Origin: Haematobia irritans
Taxonomy: Eukaryota; Arthropoda; Insecta; Diptera; Muscidae
Reading direction: 5' to 3'
Length of the DNA stretch: 64,000 bases
Assembly: GCF_050003625.1 (NCBI RefSeq)
Contig: NC_134398.1
Location: forward strand, 21,862,622 to 21,926,621
Both the position numbers and the translations under genes were made by a program. The notes under the pieces were generated by a model, which made no database searches, had not been told where the DNA came from, and saw only the letters and a program-made list of their open reading frames with translations. This document shows positions 1 through 12,245 of the stretch, one piece after another (within the stretch, counting starts at the first letter, position 1; every line of letters begins with the position of its first letter).

Positions 1-1640
1 TTCTATAGGAATAAAATTTTGACAAAATTTTCTATAGAAATAAAATTTTGACAAAATTCTCTATAGAAATAAAATTTTGACAAAATTTTCTACAGAAATA
101 AAATTTGGACAAATTTTCTTTAGAAATAAAATTTTGAAAAAATTCTCTATAGAAATAAGATTTTAAAAAAATTTTCTATAGAAATAAAATTTTAAGAAAT
201 TTCTCTATAGAAATAAAATTTTGAGAAAAAAAATTCTATAGAAATAAAAAATGTATACATTTCAAAAGTACACATTTTCCATTCTTTTTTTTTAATTTCG
301 AAAAATCGACTTTTTTAAATTTGGAATAGGCGAATTGTTTTCGACTTTTTTCAAAAATTTAAAAAAAAAAAAAAATTCTATAGAAATAAAATTTTGAGAA
401 AAATTTCAATAGAAATAAAAAATGTATACATTTCAAAAGTATACATTTTTCCATTCTGTTTTTTTTTTTTGGAAAAGTATGCATTTTCAAAATTTGTAAA
501 AAACGACTATCGAACTTTCGGTTTTGTTAAAAGTGGAAAAAGTCTATTTTTTCATTATTTTTTTTTTAATTTCGCAAAAATGGACTTTTGGACATTTTTA
601 AAATTTGGAAAAGACGAAATTTTGAAAAGTCAACTTTTCGCGTTTTCGACTTTTTCAAAAAGTCAACTTTTCAACGTTTCAACTTTTTGGATTTTTCTAA
701 GTTGAAAAATAAGAAATATAATTGACTTTTCAAAAATTCGTCTTTTTCAAATGAAGAAATAAAATTTTGACAAAATTTTCTATAGACATAAAAGTTTGAG
801 AAATTTATCTATAGAAATAAAAATTTGACAAACATTTCTATGGAAATAAAATTTTGACAAAAATTTCTTTAGAAATAAAATTTTGACTGAATTTTCTATA
901 GAAATAAAATTTTGACAAAAATATGTATAGAAATAAAATTTTGACAAAATTGGCAAAGGAAATCAAATTGTGACAAAATTTTCTATAGGAATAAAATTTT
1001 GACAAAATCTTCTATAAAAATAAAATTTTGACAAAATTTTCTATAGGAATAAAATTTTGACAACATTTTCTATAGAAATAAAATTTGGACAAATTTTCTA
1101 TAGAAATAAAATTTTGAAAAAATTCTCTATAGAAATAAGATTTAAAAAAAAAATTTCTATAGATATAAAATTTTAAGAAATTTCTCTATAGAAATAAATT
1201 TTTGTGAAAAAAAATTCTATAGAAATAAAAAATGTATACATTTCAAAAGTATACATTTTCCATTCTTTTTTTTTTAATTTCGAAAAATCGACTTTTTTAA
1301 ATTTGGAATAGGCGAATTGTTTTCGACTTTTTTCAAAAATTTAAAAAAAAAATTCTATAGAAATAAAATTTTGAGAAAATTTTCAATAGAAATAAAAAAT
1401 GTATACATTTCAAAAGTATACATTTTCCATTCTTTTTTTTTTTTAATTTCGAAAAATCGACTTTTGGATTTTTTTTTTTTAATTTGGAATAGACGAAATT
1501 TTTTCGACTTTTTCAAAAAGTCAACTTTTTCTGTTTGTACATTTTTTTCAACGTATACATTTTTCGATTTTTTTAAGTTGTCAAAGACGAAATTTAATTG
1601 ACTTTTCAAAATTTCGTCTTTATCAAATGTCAGCATTTGG
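1..1640 (-). repeat. 29-bp AT satellite array, reverse orientation, mosaic
   Basis: Repeated units read TTTTCTATAGAAATAAAATT followed by TTGACAAAA, the reverse complement of the unit seen in most other arrays. The array is interrupted at about 241-740 and 1221-1640 by two copies of a block with ATGTATACATTT and TCGACTTTT motifs. These copies lie about 980 bp apart, so the array was enlarged by segmental duplication. No gene is seen; open frames here are repeat translations. Confidence 0.9.
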
Positions 1641-2640
1641 AAATATGAATTTTTGACCTTTTTATAAATTGGCAAATCAAACTTTTAGGGTTTTTGACTG
1701 TGCGAACTGTTGATGTTTTTAAAATTTGAAAAAGTCGTCTCTTCAAGTGTTCGACAAATTTTTCAGTTTTTTTTTTTGCATAATTAAAAATTTTGTTCAA
1801 TTTTTCATGTTTTCGAATTTTCGACCTTCCAATTTTTGAATATTTGAAAATTTTAATTTTTCGTGTTTGTTTTTAATTTAAAATAATCGACTTTTTAAAA
1901 TTTGTGCACGTCATGTTGGCTTTTGAATTTTTCGAATTTTTAGGAAATTGATAAAGTCGTTTTTTTACATTGGAAACTTCGGTTTTTCGATTTTTTTTAA
2001 ATTGGAAAAGTCGACTTTTCGACTTCTTACCTTTTTCAAAATGTGTTTTAAAATTTTCGGTATTTTTGAAAATTCATAAAGTCGGTTTCTTAAGAATTTT
2101 GAAAATTTGACTCTTTGATTTCTTGGCTTTTAAAATTTGAAAAATTCGATTTTTAGTTTTTTAATCGACTTTTTTTAAATTTCGTTTGACTTTAGACTTT
2201 TCAAAAGTTAACTTTTCGTCATTTTAAGAATTTTCTTCGTAGCCAACTTTCGTACGTTTGACTTTTCTAAAATTTCAAAAAGTCGACTTTCGACTTTTCG
2301 GCTCTTTGAAAAATTGAATTTGGAAGAGTCGATTTTTTGACCTTTCGACATTTTTAGAATAAGAAAAAAAAATTTGACAACATTTTCTATATAAATAAAA
2401 TTTTGACAAAATTTTCTATAGACATAAAAGTTTGAGAAATTTATCTATAGAAATAAAAATTTGACAAACATTTCTATGGAAATAAAATGTTGACAAAAAT
2501 TTCTATAGAAGAGTGGATTTTTGGAAGAGTTGATTTTTTGACCTTTCGACTTTTTTAGAATAAGAAAAAGTAGATTTTCAGAGTTCATTTTAATTTAAAT
2601 AATTTTTTTAAAACTTGAAGTTAGTCAACTTTTCGACCTT
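1641..2640. repeat. degenerate TCGACTTTT-rich repeat block
   Basis: AT-rich sequence with many scattered TCGACTTTT, TTCGACCTTT and AAAAGTCGA motifs and no stable period by eye. A short reverse satellite patch at about 2370-2510 nearly duplicates the one at 750-880. No coding potential seen. Confidence 0.6.
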
Positions 2641-4416
2641 CGGCGTTTTTATTAAATTTATTAAAATTGAATTTATTCGTTTTTTCCGGTTGTTCTTATT
2701 TTGATATCAAATTTCTTTAGAAACGTTATAACACATTCGTGTTCTAAGGTCAAGAAACCAATGTTTTTTTTTTTTCAGTGTATGATGATATTTCAGAATT
2801 TCGAATTTCATTAAAAAAGAGTATTAAACTTTTTTATTATATTTGCGTTTTAAATCTATATTCAAAAAAAAATTTCGAACAATACTAGAAATTCCACGTC
2901 TGTCAAGAAATGGATTGACAACATTGTAAATATTTTTGGATATACATTAGAAGAAATGACATGAGAAACATTTCCAATTTTTCCCTGGATTTTATCATCC
3001 CAAATTTCCCTTGTTCATTCATACGGAGGGTTCTCGATATGGCATCTCTAATAGTAGCCCGGAAAATTTCCCCCTGTTCTTTTTTTCTTTTCTTAATGAT
3101 ATTTTTCTCAGTGTTTAACCCTAACCACATAATCCACCTCCATTATTAGTAATTCTACATAAAGTCATAAATTTTATATTTTTTTTCTGGATCTTGTAAT
3201 TTCTTCAATTAAATAAACAGAAGAAAAAATCTATAAAAGACTAGAAATTGAATAAAAAAAAAAAAAAAACAAAAACACTAGCTCGTTTCTGTTTACGATC
3301 ATAAAATTTAACTAAATATTTTTTTCAATTAAAATATTTGGTCATAAATAATAAAAAAAAACGACGAGAAGCTTGCTTTCCCTAGATTTTACCACAGAGC
3401 ACACAGGCTATGTGTCAAATTCAAAAATGTCATGAATCATTTTCAGAAACAACAGAGGAAGCTAAGTCAAATAATCTGTTCTATTTTTTATTATTTGGGA
3501 TCATGGAACCCTTCTCAATTTCAAAAGAAGCCAAGAGGTAGTGGGAGTTTTTTTTTGCCCTATACCATGGTGGGATGATGAGAAAAGCGGAATGAGGGGG
3601 AGGTGCGGGTGGTTAGTAGTTTCAATTTCATAATTAAAATCAATCTATGTTTTTTAATGGTTTATTATGGTTAATAAAACCACATAATATCAGTTGGTAA
3701 CGAAATTTTACTCAAGATGATATGTATGCATATTAATAGGCCACAAGACTGTCTATTTGTAATGACTTCTGTGTCCATACACGCACACACACTCTCATTT
3801 CCTTACCCCACTATGAACAATGTATGTAAGAATGATGGTGGTGACTGGTTTACAGACTGACACTTGTATTTGACAGGCAACAAGTTAACTATAAAATATG
3901 TTTAGAAGTGTGTTTCTAATTGTAATAATTATGAAAAATTCTTTTAGTCACCATGATGCAAATAGAATTTTTTTTTCAAAGAAGGCAGGGAGGGAAGGGA
4001 GGTATGTGGAGTTGTTTTGGGAAGAGAAAACAAAAAAAAACTTTTGTTCAAATAAACAAATTCTAAAGATAATTTACGTCGCAGCGAAAGGTTATCAGTA
4101 TTTGTAAATTTAATATTTATATAAGTTTGTAACAAAAAAAAAACATTATAAATAAAAGACTAAGATAAAATATTTGGTACTTCTATATTCTAAAGCATTT
4201 GAATTTCTGGCATGTATTTTTCTGTTAATACTCCCATGATCCCATACAAATATTTGAAGGTCTATGCCATTGAAATGAGAATTTTGTAACAGAGAATAGT
4301 ATTGTTATAACATATTCCATAGGTAAAATACTACTTTTAAAGGTATTTTCGCGAGGGTGTATCTCAGTTCATTCACAGGAAATATAAAATTATCATCATT
4401 GGAAATATTATAATAT
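2641..4416. other. AT-rich non-coding stretch
   Basis: No gene, RNA or recognisable repeat was found. It contains homopolymer runs and a short CA-rich tract near 3780. It ends at the 8-base target duplication TATAATAT (4409-4416) of the composite element that follows. Confidence 0.5.
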
Positions 4417-4452
4417 CACGGTTGCCACTTGTGCCAAAAAAAAAAAAAAAAC

Positions 4453-4710
4453 AACGCCGCCAACAACATGCAGGTGGTTCCCAAGGACAAGAACCCTCCC
4501 AACACGCCAGAGTTCCGCCCAATTGAGAAATACTAGGCTATTGTCAAGCGGAACCTAAAGAAGACCAAAAAAAGTGCTAAGGACGAGCAGCAGTTCAAGG
4601 CAAACTGGCTTTCTGCGGCGAAGAAGGTGGACAAGGTGGTTGTACAAAATCTGATGGCAGGTGTCAAGCGTGAGGCCCGGAAATTCGGATTTGGAAAAGC
4701 GAAAGCTTAA
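4453..4710 (+). pseudogene. Tc1/mariner-superfamily (DD37E) transposase, 3' fragment
   Basis: The translation from 4453 gives the C-terminal catalytic part, with NTPEFRPIEKY, an in-frame TAG at 4534-4536 and 57 further codons ending GFGKAKA at a TAA (4708-4710). It matches the C-terminus of the fuller copy at 6712-7731. The 5' two thirds are missing and replaced by an A-run. The glutamate of PIEKY is the third catalytic residue. The inverted-repeat end of the transposon (gaccgtatcaccctTTA) follows and closes at 4839. Non-functional. Confidence 0.85.
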
Positions 4711-5179
4711 CTGAACATTTTTCCTGAATTTTATACTAATTGAACTTGAAAAAGAAATTTAATTTGATTTTTTAAATAAACGATTTCACCGATTTACACG
4801 CGTTTTCCCTTGACCAAATTTTGACCGTATCACCCTTTACCTAGAATTTGAAAAAAAAATCATCCAATTAAAAAAAATCTTATTTTAAAATTTTTGATCA
4901 AATTTTTTTGGTTAGTATGAAAACATTATTTTTTTCAATAGAAATGTTTTATTATTTTATTTTAGAAGTTTTTTTATTATACATTTTGATATTTATTTGT
5001 AATATATTTGAAAATTTTCTCAGAATTTGGTTTCTAAAGAAAATTTGAGCAAAATTTTTACTTCTATAGAAAATTTTGTCAAAATTTAACTTCTAGAGAC
5101 CATTTTGTTTAACTTATATTTTCGAAAAAAGGTTTTATTATTTATTTTAGTTTATTATATCCCCCTACAAACAAATTTT

Positions 5180-6451
5180 TATACCCTGCTCCACACTGTG
5201 GAACAGGGTATTATAAGTTAGTGCATATGTTTGCAACACCCAGAAGGAGACGAGATAGACACATGGTGTCTTTGGCAAAAATGCTTAGGGTGGGCTCCTG
5301 AGTCGATATAGCCATGTCCGTCTGTCCGTCTGTCCGTGAACACATTTTTGTAATCAAAGTCTAGGTCGCAGTTTTAGTCCAATCGACTTCAAATTTGGCA
5401 CAAGTATGTGTTTTGGCTCAGAATAGATCCCTATTGATTTTGGAAGAAATCGGCTCAGATTTAGATATAGCTCCCATATATATATTTCGCCCGATATGGA
5501 CTTATATGGCCCCAGAAGCAAGAGGTTTACCCTAATTTGCTTAAAATTTTGCACAAGAAGAACATTTAGTACTATAGTCAAGTGTGCCAAATTTTATTGC
5601 AATCGGTTCAGATTTAGATATAGCTCCCATATATATCTTTCGCCCGATATGGACTAATACGGTCCCAGAAGCCAGAGTTTTACACCAATTTGGTTGAAAT
5701 TTTGCACAGGGAGTAGAATTAGCATTGTAGCTATGCGTGCCAAATTTGATTGAAATCGGTTCAGATTTAGATATAGCTCCCATATATATGATTTTCTCAT
5801 TTCGACAAAAATGGTCAAAATACGAACATTTTCCTTATTAAATAGCCACTGCTTAGTCGAAAAGTTGTAAGAATGACTCTAATTTTCCTAAACTTCTAAT
5901 ACATATATATCAAGCGATAAATCATAAATAAACTTTTGCGAAGTTTCCTTAAAATTGCTTCAGATTTAAATGTTTCCCATATTTTTTTACTAAAATTGTG
6001 TTCCACCCTAGTGCATTAGCCAACTTAAATTTTGAGTCTATAGATTTTGTAAAAGTCTATCAAATTCTGTCCAGATCGAGTGATATTTAAATGTATATAT
6101 TTGGGACAAACCTTTATATATAGCCCCCAACACATTTGACGGATGTGATATGGTATCGAAAATTTAGATCTACAAAGTGGTGCAGGGTATAATATTGTCG
6201 GCCCCGCCCGACTTTAGACTTTCTTTACTTTTCCTTTACTTTTTTTACTAACATAGTATACCATCCCAGGGCATTAGTCTATAGATTATAAATTTTGTTC
6301 AGATGGAGTCAGATTTAAATGTATGTATTTGGGACAAATACCTTTATATATAGCACCCAACATATTTGACGGATTTGATATAGTTTCGAAAATGTGGATT
6401 TACAAAGTGGTGCAGGGTATAATATAGTCGGCCCCGCCCGACTTTAGACTT
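5180..6451 (+). mobile_element. mini-me/DINE-like element with duplicated tail
   Basis: It starts with a hairpin (TATACCCTGCTCCAC paired with GTGGAACAGGGTATTATA). Next come a short core, a GTCY tract (gtccgtctgtccgtctgtcc), then degenerate tandem units with ATATAGCTCCCATATATA and GATATGGACT. It ends in the GC hairpin GTCGGCCCCGCCCGAC and ...TTACTT. The tail occurs twice, at about 6182-6235 and 6413-6451, so the last ~200 bp are duplicated. Dipteran mini-me elements have this TA-core-GTCY layout. No coding capacity. Confidence 0.65.
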
Positions 6452-6594
6452 TCCTTACTTGTTTTTTTTTTTTTTTTTAAATTTTAGATCAATTTTTTTT
6501 TGGTTAGTATGAAAACATTTTTTTGCGATAGAAATGTTTTATTATTTTATTTTAGAATATATTTGAAAAATTTCTCAGAATTTGGTTTCTATAG

Positions 6595-7890
6595 AAGGTA
6601 AAAATTTGTCAAAGGAAAACGCGTGTAAATCGGTGAAATCTTGTATTTAAAAAATCAAATTAAATTTCTTTTTCAAGTTCAATTAGTATAAAATTCAGGA
6701 AAAATATTCAGTTAGGCTTTCGCTTTTCCGAATCCGAATTGCCGGGCCTCACGCTTGACACCTGCCATCAGATTTTGTATAGCCACCTTGTCCACCTTCT
6801 TCGCCGCAGAAAGCCAGTTTGCCTTGAACTGCTTCTCGTCCTTTGCAGTTTTTTTGGTCTTCTTTAGGTTCCGCTTGACAATAGCCTAGTATTTCTCAAT
6901 TGGGCGGAGCTCTGGCGTGTTGGGAGGGTTCTTGTCCTTGGGAACCACCTGCACGTTGTTGGCGGCGTACCACTCCATGGCCTTTTTACCGTAATGGCAA
7001 GATGCCAAATCCGGCCAAAACAGTTCGGAACAACCGTGTTTCTTCAGGAAAGGCAGCAGACGTTTATTCAAACACTCTTTCACGTAAATTTCTTGGTTGA
7101 CAGTCCCGGAAGCTATGAAAATGCTGATTTTCAAGCCACAGGTACAGATGGCTTGCCAAACCAGATATTTCTTTGCGAACTTTGACAGTTTTATGTGCTT
7201 GAAAATATCTGCTACCTTTCCCCTTCCTTTTGCCGTATAAAACTCCTGTCCCGGAAGCTGCTTGTAGTCGGCATTGACGTAGGTTTCGTCGTCCATTACC
7301 ACGCAGTCAAACTTCGTCAGCATCGTCGTGTACAGCCTCCGAGATCGCGCTTTGGCCGTCGTATTTTGTTTATCATCGCGATTTGGAGTCACTACCTTCT
7401 TGTAAGTCGATAGTCCGGCTCGTTTTTTGGCTCGATGCACGGTTGTAGACGATACACCCAGCTTATTTGCGGCATCTCGGAGAGAGAGGTTAGGGGTTCG
7501 CTTGAAACTACCGGCAACTCTCTTTGTCGTCTCAGCGGCTTCCGGTTTTCGATTTCCTCCCGATCCAGACTTCCTGGCTGTCGACAAACGTTCCCCAAAC
7601 ACTTCAATTACATTTGTAACGGTTGATTTGGCAACTTTTAGCGATTTTGCCAGCTTTGCGTGCGAGTAGCTCGGATTTTCGCGATGCGCGAGCAAAATTT
7701 TGATACGCTGCTCTTCTTGCTTGGACGGCATTTTGACAACTGAAGAGTGAATTCCAAAATCAAAATAGGAGCAACATTCTACACATATACACCTTCAAAA
7801 TGAGGGGTGTTCATTTTGCATTTTTAAATGCAAAATTGAAAGAAATACGTCAAGTTTATATTGACCAAATTTTGACCGTATCACCCTTTA
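6595..7890 (-). mobile_element. DD37E Tc1/mariner-type transposon, near full length
   Basis: The right end (element 5' end) carries the TIR TAAAGGGTGATACGGTCAAA in reverse complement, closing at a TA at 7889-7890. The left end is decayed: only ggtaaaaatttgtcaaagg remains, with about 9 bases of TIR lost. Similar flanks without the insert (5030-5075 compared with 6580-6600 plus 7891-7915) act as an empty site and fix both ends. It carries one transposase pseudogene. Confidence 0.8.
6712..7731 (-). pseudogene. DD37E transposase with one in-frame TAG
   Basis: A frame of 339 codons runs from ATG (7731) to TAA (6712-6714), with a single TAG at 6886-6888 after residue 281. The product would cut and paste the surrounding element. 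Visible parts: an N-terminal helix-turn-helix region (SHAKLAKSLKVAKSTVTNVI), a second HTH-like stretch (SLRDAANKLGVSSTTVHRA), then the catalytic core with MDDETY (first D), WPDLASCHYG (second D) and ELRPIEKY (E). I count 37 residues between the second D and the E, the spacing of the DD37E group. The TAG stands where related transposases have the Trp of the Y-W-A motif, and the frame continues afterwards for 57 codons. All three catalytic residues lie before the stop. The same TAG occurs in the fragment at 4453-4710. Confidence 0.9.
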
Positions 7891-7892
7891 GA

Positions 7893-8375
7893 AAATGTTG
7901 TCAAAATTTTTACCTCTATAGAAAATTTTGGCAACATTTTTATTTCTATAGAAAATTTTGTCAAAATTTAACTTCTAGAGACCATTTCGTTTAACTTATA
8001 TTTTCGACAAAAAGGTTTTATTATTTATTTTAGTTTATTATATCTCCCCTACAAACAAATTTTTATGTGTATAAATATCCCTTGAATTGTAAACGTGTCG
8101 AATATTAAATGTTATAAGGATTTTAGGTGGCATCATCAAAGGAAAGTTACTACTTCTGCATAGAAAGGAGAACATGCAATGGCTTTTAATAGGATGACCT
8201 AATACGAAAATTAAAATTACTAAAGTTATAGAAATGTTGTCAAAATTTAACTTCCATTGAAAATTTTGTCAAAATTTAATTTCTACAGGAAATCAAAAAG
8301 TTATTTCTGTAGAAAATTTTCTCATAATTTTATTTCTGTAGAAAATTTTCTCATAATTTTATTTCTGTAGAATTT
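7893..8375 (+). repeat. short 29-bp satellite patches and duplicated flank
   Basis: Forward units (tttgtcaaaatttnacttctatagaaa) at 7893-8000 and 8225-8375 flank a short unique piece. The part 7893-8062 duplicates 5042-5178, which dates this duplication relative to the DD37E insertion. Confidence 0.7.
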
Positions 8376-8378
8376 GTT

Positions 8379-9685
8379 TTTATACCATCCACCATAGGAA
8401 GGGGGTATATTAACTTTGTCATTCCGTTTGTAACACATCGAAATATTGCTCTAAGACTCGATAAAGTATATATATTCTGGGTCGTGGTGAAATTCTGAAT
8501 CGATCTGAGCATGTCCGCCCGTCCGTCCGTCCGTCTGTTGAAATCACGCTAACTTCCGAACGAAACAAGCTATCGACTTGAAACTTGGCACAAGTAGTTG
8601 TTATTGATGTAGGTCGGATGATATTGCAAATGGGCCATATCGGTCCACTTTTACGTATAGCCCCCATATAAACGGACCCTCAAAATTTGGCTTGCAGACC
8701 CTCTAAGAGAAGCAAATTTCATCCGATCCGGCTGAAATTTGGTACATTGTGTTAGTATATGATCTCTAACAACCATGCCAAAATTGGTTCACATCGGTCC
8801 ATAAATATATATAGCCCCCATATAAACCGATCCCCAGATTTGACCTCCGGAGCCTCATGGATGAGCAAAATTCATCCGATTCGGTTGAAATTTGGTACAA
8901 CCATGCAAAAATTGGTCCATGCCGGTCTTAATTATATAAAGCCCCCATATGACCTCCGGAACCTCTTGGAAGACCAAAATTCATCTGATTCAATTGAAAT
9001 TTGGTACGTGTTGTTAATATATGGCCTCAAACAGCCATGCAAAAATTGGTCGAAATCGGTCAATAATTATATATAGCCCCCATATAAACCGATCCCCAGA
9101 TTTGACCTCCGGAGCCCCTTGGAAAAGCAAAATTCATCCGATGGTATCGAACAACCATGCAGGAATTGGTTCATATCAGTCCATAACTATATATAACCCC
9201 CATATAAACATATCCCCAGATTTGACCTCCGGTGCCTTTTGGATAAGCAAAATTCATCCGATCTGGTTGAAATTTGGTACGTGGTGGTAGTATATGATAT
9301 TTAACAACCATGCCAAAAGTAGACCATAATAATATATAGCCCCCATATAAACCGATCCCGAGATTTGGTGTTGGAGCCTCTTGGAGGAGCAAATTTCATC
9401 CGAGTCAGTTGAAATTCGGTGCATTGTGCTGGTATATGGCCATTAACAACTATGCCTAACTGGGTCCATATCGGTCTATAGTTATATATAGCCCTCAGAT
9501 AAATCGATCCCCAATCACACAAAAATTGGTCAATATCAAGTTCATAATTGTGTATAGCCCCCATATAAGCGACCCCCATATTTCAATTCGGGATCTCTAC
9601 GTCTTTCGTAGAAGTTTCTACGTCATACATGGTGGAGGGTACATAAGATTCGGCCTGGCCGAACTTACGGCCGTATATACTTGTT
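8379..9685 (+). mobile_element. mini-me/DINE-like element, complete
   Basis: It starts TTTTATACCATCCACCATAG and runs through a TA-rich tract, a conserved core (gggtcgtggtgaaattctga) and a GTCY tract. Degenerate ~150-bp tandem units with AGCCCCCATATAAACCGATC follow. It ends with GGTGGAGGGTACATAAG, the hairpin TTCGGCCTGGCCGAA and GTATATACTTGTT. The start and the GGTGGAGGGTA near the end form subterminal inverted repeats. Open frames inside are tandem-repeat translations. Confidence 0.75.
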
Positions 9686-9689
9686 TAAA

Positions 9690-10780
9690 TTTTGTTTCTG
9701 TAGAAAATTTTCTCAGAATTTGGTTTCTATAGAAAATGTTTTTACCTCTATAGAAAATTTTGTAAAAATGTAACTTCTATTAACTTCTACAGAAAATTTT
9801 TGTTTAACTTCTACAGAAAATTTTGTCAAAATTTTATTTCTATAGGAAATTTTGTCAAAATTTTATTTCTGTAGAAAATTTTCTCAAAATTTTATTACTG
9901 TAAAAAATTTTCTCAAAATTTTATTTCTAGAGAATTTTGCTTAACTTCTACAGAAAATTTTGTATACATTTTTTTCTAACAAAATTTTGTCAAAATTTAA
10001 CTTCTATTGAAAATTTTGTCAACATTTTTATTTCTATAGAAAATGTTGTCAAAAATTAACTCCTATAGAAAATTTTGTCTAACTTCTACAGAAAAGTTTG
10101 TAATTTTTTTTTCTACAGAAAGTTTTCCCAACATTTATATTTCTGTAGAAAATTTGCACAAAATTTTATTTCTATAGAAAATTTCCTATGGAAAATGTTG
10201 TCAAAATTTAACTTCTATAGAAAAGTTTGCAAATTTGTTTCCACAGGAAATTTTGTCAAAAATTTTATTTCTATTGGAAATTTTCTCAAAATTTTATTTA
10301 TGTAGAAAATTTTCTCAAAATTTTATTTCCACACAAAATATTCTCAAAATTCTATTTCTGTAACGAATTGCCTCAAAAAATTTTTTCTATAGAAAATGTT
10401 GCCAAAATTTTACTTCTACTATAGAGAATTTCGTTTAACTTCTACAGAAAATTTTGTATAAATTTTTTTCTATATAAAATTTTTCAATAATTGTATTTAT
10501 ATAGGAAATGTCAAAATTTAACTTCTACAGAAACGTTTGTTAAAATTTTTACTTCTATAATTTTTGTTTTTCAAAATGTTTACTTCTATAAAAATTTTTA
10601 TCAACATTTAACTTCTATAGACAATTTTGTTTAACTTCTATAAAAAATTTTCTCAAAATTTTATTTCTATAGAAAATTTTTTCATAATTAAATTTCTGTA
10701 GAAAAATTTCTCAAAATTTTATTTCCGTAGAAAATTTTCACAAAATTTCTATTTCTATAGAAAATTGAAGTGCCTCTTAT
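9690..10780 (+). repeat. 29-bp AT satellite array
   Basis: Forward units of AAAATTTTGTCAAAATTTT plus ATTTCTATAG, considerably diverged, with many CTTCTACAG variants. The array abuts the mini-me tail on the left and the right end of the CACGGTTGCCAC element on the right. Confidence 0.9.
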
Positions 10781-10904
10781 TTGGAGAGGAATATTTGCAA
10801 AATGTATTAAAACTTCAAGAATTCTACCAATCTACCAAACCGTAAAAAATCTTTAATTTTTGGTAGAATTCTACCAAGAATTCTGTGGCAACCGTGTATG
10901 ATAT

Positions 10905-11525
10905 CCCTGCCAAATATTGAGAGATCTTAAATCAAATATAAGTAGATCTAATCATATTTAATTACTACAAACAATTCTCTTTTAAATTTGAGTTTTGATT
11001 TTATTGTACAAATTTTAATTTATTCGTTTTTTTCAGTTTTTTCCTCATGTGCTATCAACGTCCATTAAGAATTTTAACGACAGCTTAAATTTTCATATTT
11101 AGATTCGACTTCAAGTAGAAATTATGCTATGTTTCTAAACGTCTTTAAAATAAAGTGTTAAAAAACATCATCTATTTTTAAATGCTTTTAAACTTTGTAG
11201 CCAAGATGCAAAAAGTCATCAAATTTAAAGACCATACATGTTAGGATACCAAATTTAAAGTCAAATCACTTAACTATAAGGACACAACGACTTCATTGAA
11301 AAGTTTATCGACTTTAAGTCAAGGAAAAAACTTTATATCAAAGAAATACGTCTTCCTTGCTAAGAAAAATTTGCATTCGAAATTTAACCTTTGGCTTCAC
11401 GACAATATTTTTCAGTGCAGATGGTGCTCCACGTTCATATTCATCGAAATAAAAGCCAAATACTACCTGAAAATGTTCGTAAAGTCAGTATTGAAGCCAT
11501 AGACATACCATACTCAGACCATAAG
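10905..11525. other. unique AT-rich stretch without a gene
   Basis: No open frame with convincing composition, no RNA gene and no repeat recognised. It ends at the putative target duplication AAATTTCAA (11526-11534) of the jockey-like fragment. Confidence 0.5.
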
Positions 11526-11534
11526 AAATTTCAA

Positions 11535-12236
11535 ACTATGCAGCACCAGTGTGGACACCGCAGACCAGTGACACGCAGTGGAATGACATACAGACCTGCC
11601 AGAACGCTGTCCTTAGAACTGCGACGGGTGTCTCCGCAACACACCCCTGGATCACCTTTATGTGGAGACAGAGATCATCTCAAAGCTGTATCTCCTGGGT
11701 TGTTATCGCAGTAATCATCCTAACCACCAACTCATGGATACACAACCACCACCCAAGAACGTAAAGGGTTGATATACATCATCTAGAGCGCGAGAACCAG
11801 CGTTACAAAAGAGAGCCTCTAGATCAAGCAGCGTACCAGGCAGGTTTGAACAGGATTCATGAGGATACTGTAGCTGAAGCGGTGAGAAGCTACAAGGTTA
11901 ATCCTGTTCTCGGAGTCCGTCCACCGCCCATACACCGGAGGAAAGAGACCTCCCACGGCAGACTAGGGTAGTTTTAGCCCAATTAAGATCAGGCAAGTGC
12001 AGCCGCCTCAATTCCTACTTATCAGTGATTGATAGCAGCGTAGCTGACGTATGTCCAATTTGCAACCAAGGGCCACACGACACGCGTCATCTTTTCTCTT
12101 GCCCTGCTAAACCAACCCGACTTACCACCAGATCACTCTGGACGCACCCCACCTTAGTCGCAGAGTTCATCGATCTGGCCACAACCTGTAGTACCAGAGC
12201 GTATAACATAAAAATGGTTGAAATCACAACAACAAC
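11535..12236 (+). mobile_element. 5'-truncated jockey-clade non-LTR retrotransposon
   Basis: The translation, over several frames, matches the C-terminal end of a jockey-type ORF2: YAAPVWTPQTSD, then CQNAVLRTATG, then QRYKREPLDQAAYQAGL, then VNPVLGVRPPPI, then DVCPICNQGPHDTRHLFSC (a C-x2-C...H...C knuckle). It ends in a (CAA)n tail. AAATTTCAA is present directly before (11526-11534) and after (12237-12245), a credible 9-bp target duplication. The reverse transcriptase domain is absent through 5' truncation and the rest is frameshifted, so it is dead. Confidence 0.85.
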
Positions 12237-12245
12237 AAATTTCAA

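Larger units (their letters stand above)
4417..10896. mobile_element. composite hAT-like TIR element filled with nested repeats
   Basis: The left end begins CACGGTTGCCAC at 4417 and the right end finishes with the reverse complement GTGGCAACCGTG at 10896. The 8 bases outside are TATAATAT (left) and TATGATAT (right), one mismatch, as expected of a hAT-type target duplication. Inside are two DD37E transposon remnants, two mini-me-like elements and 29-bp satellite. An 18-base palindrome, TTGGTAGAATTCTACCAA, sits near the right end at 10860-10877. No transposase matching these ends is visible, so it is non-autonomous. The pairing of ends is inferred from the TIR and TSD match. Confidence 0.6.

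Noticed and set aside
7195..7669. Plus-strand open frames over the DD37E transposon
   Set aside because: Antisense shadows of the transposase pseudogene.
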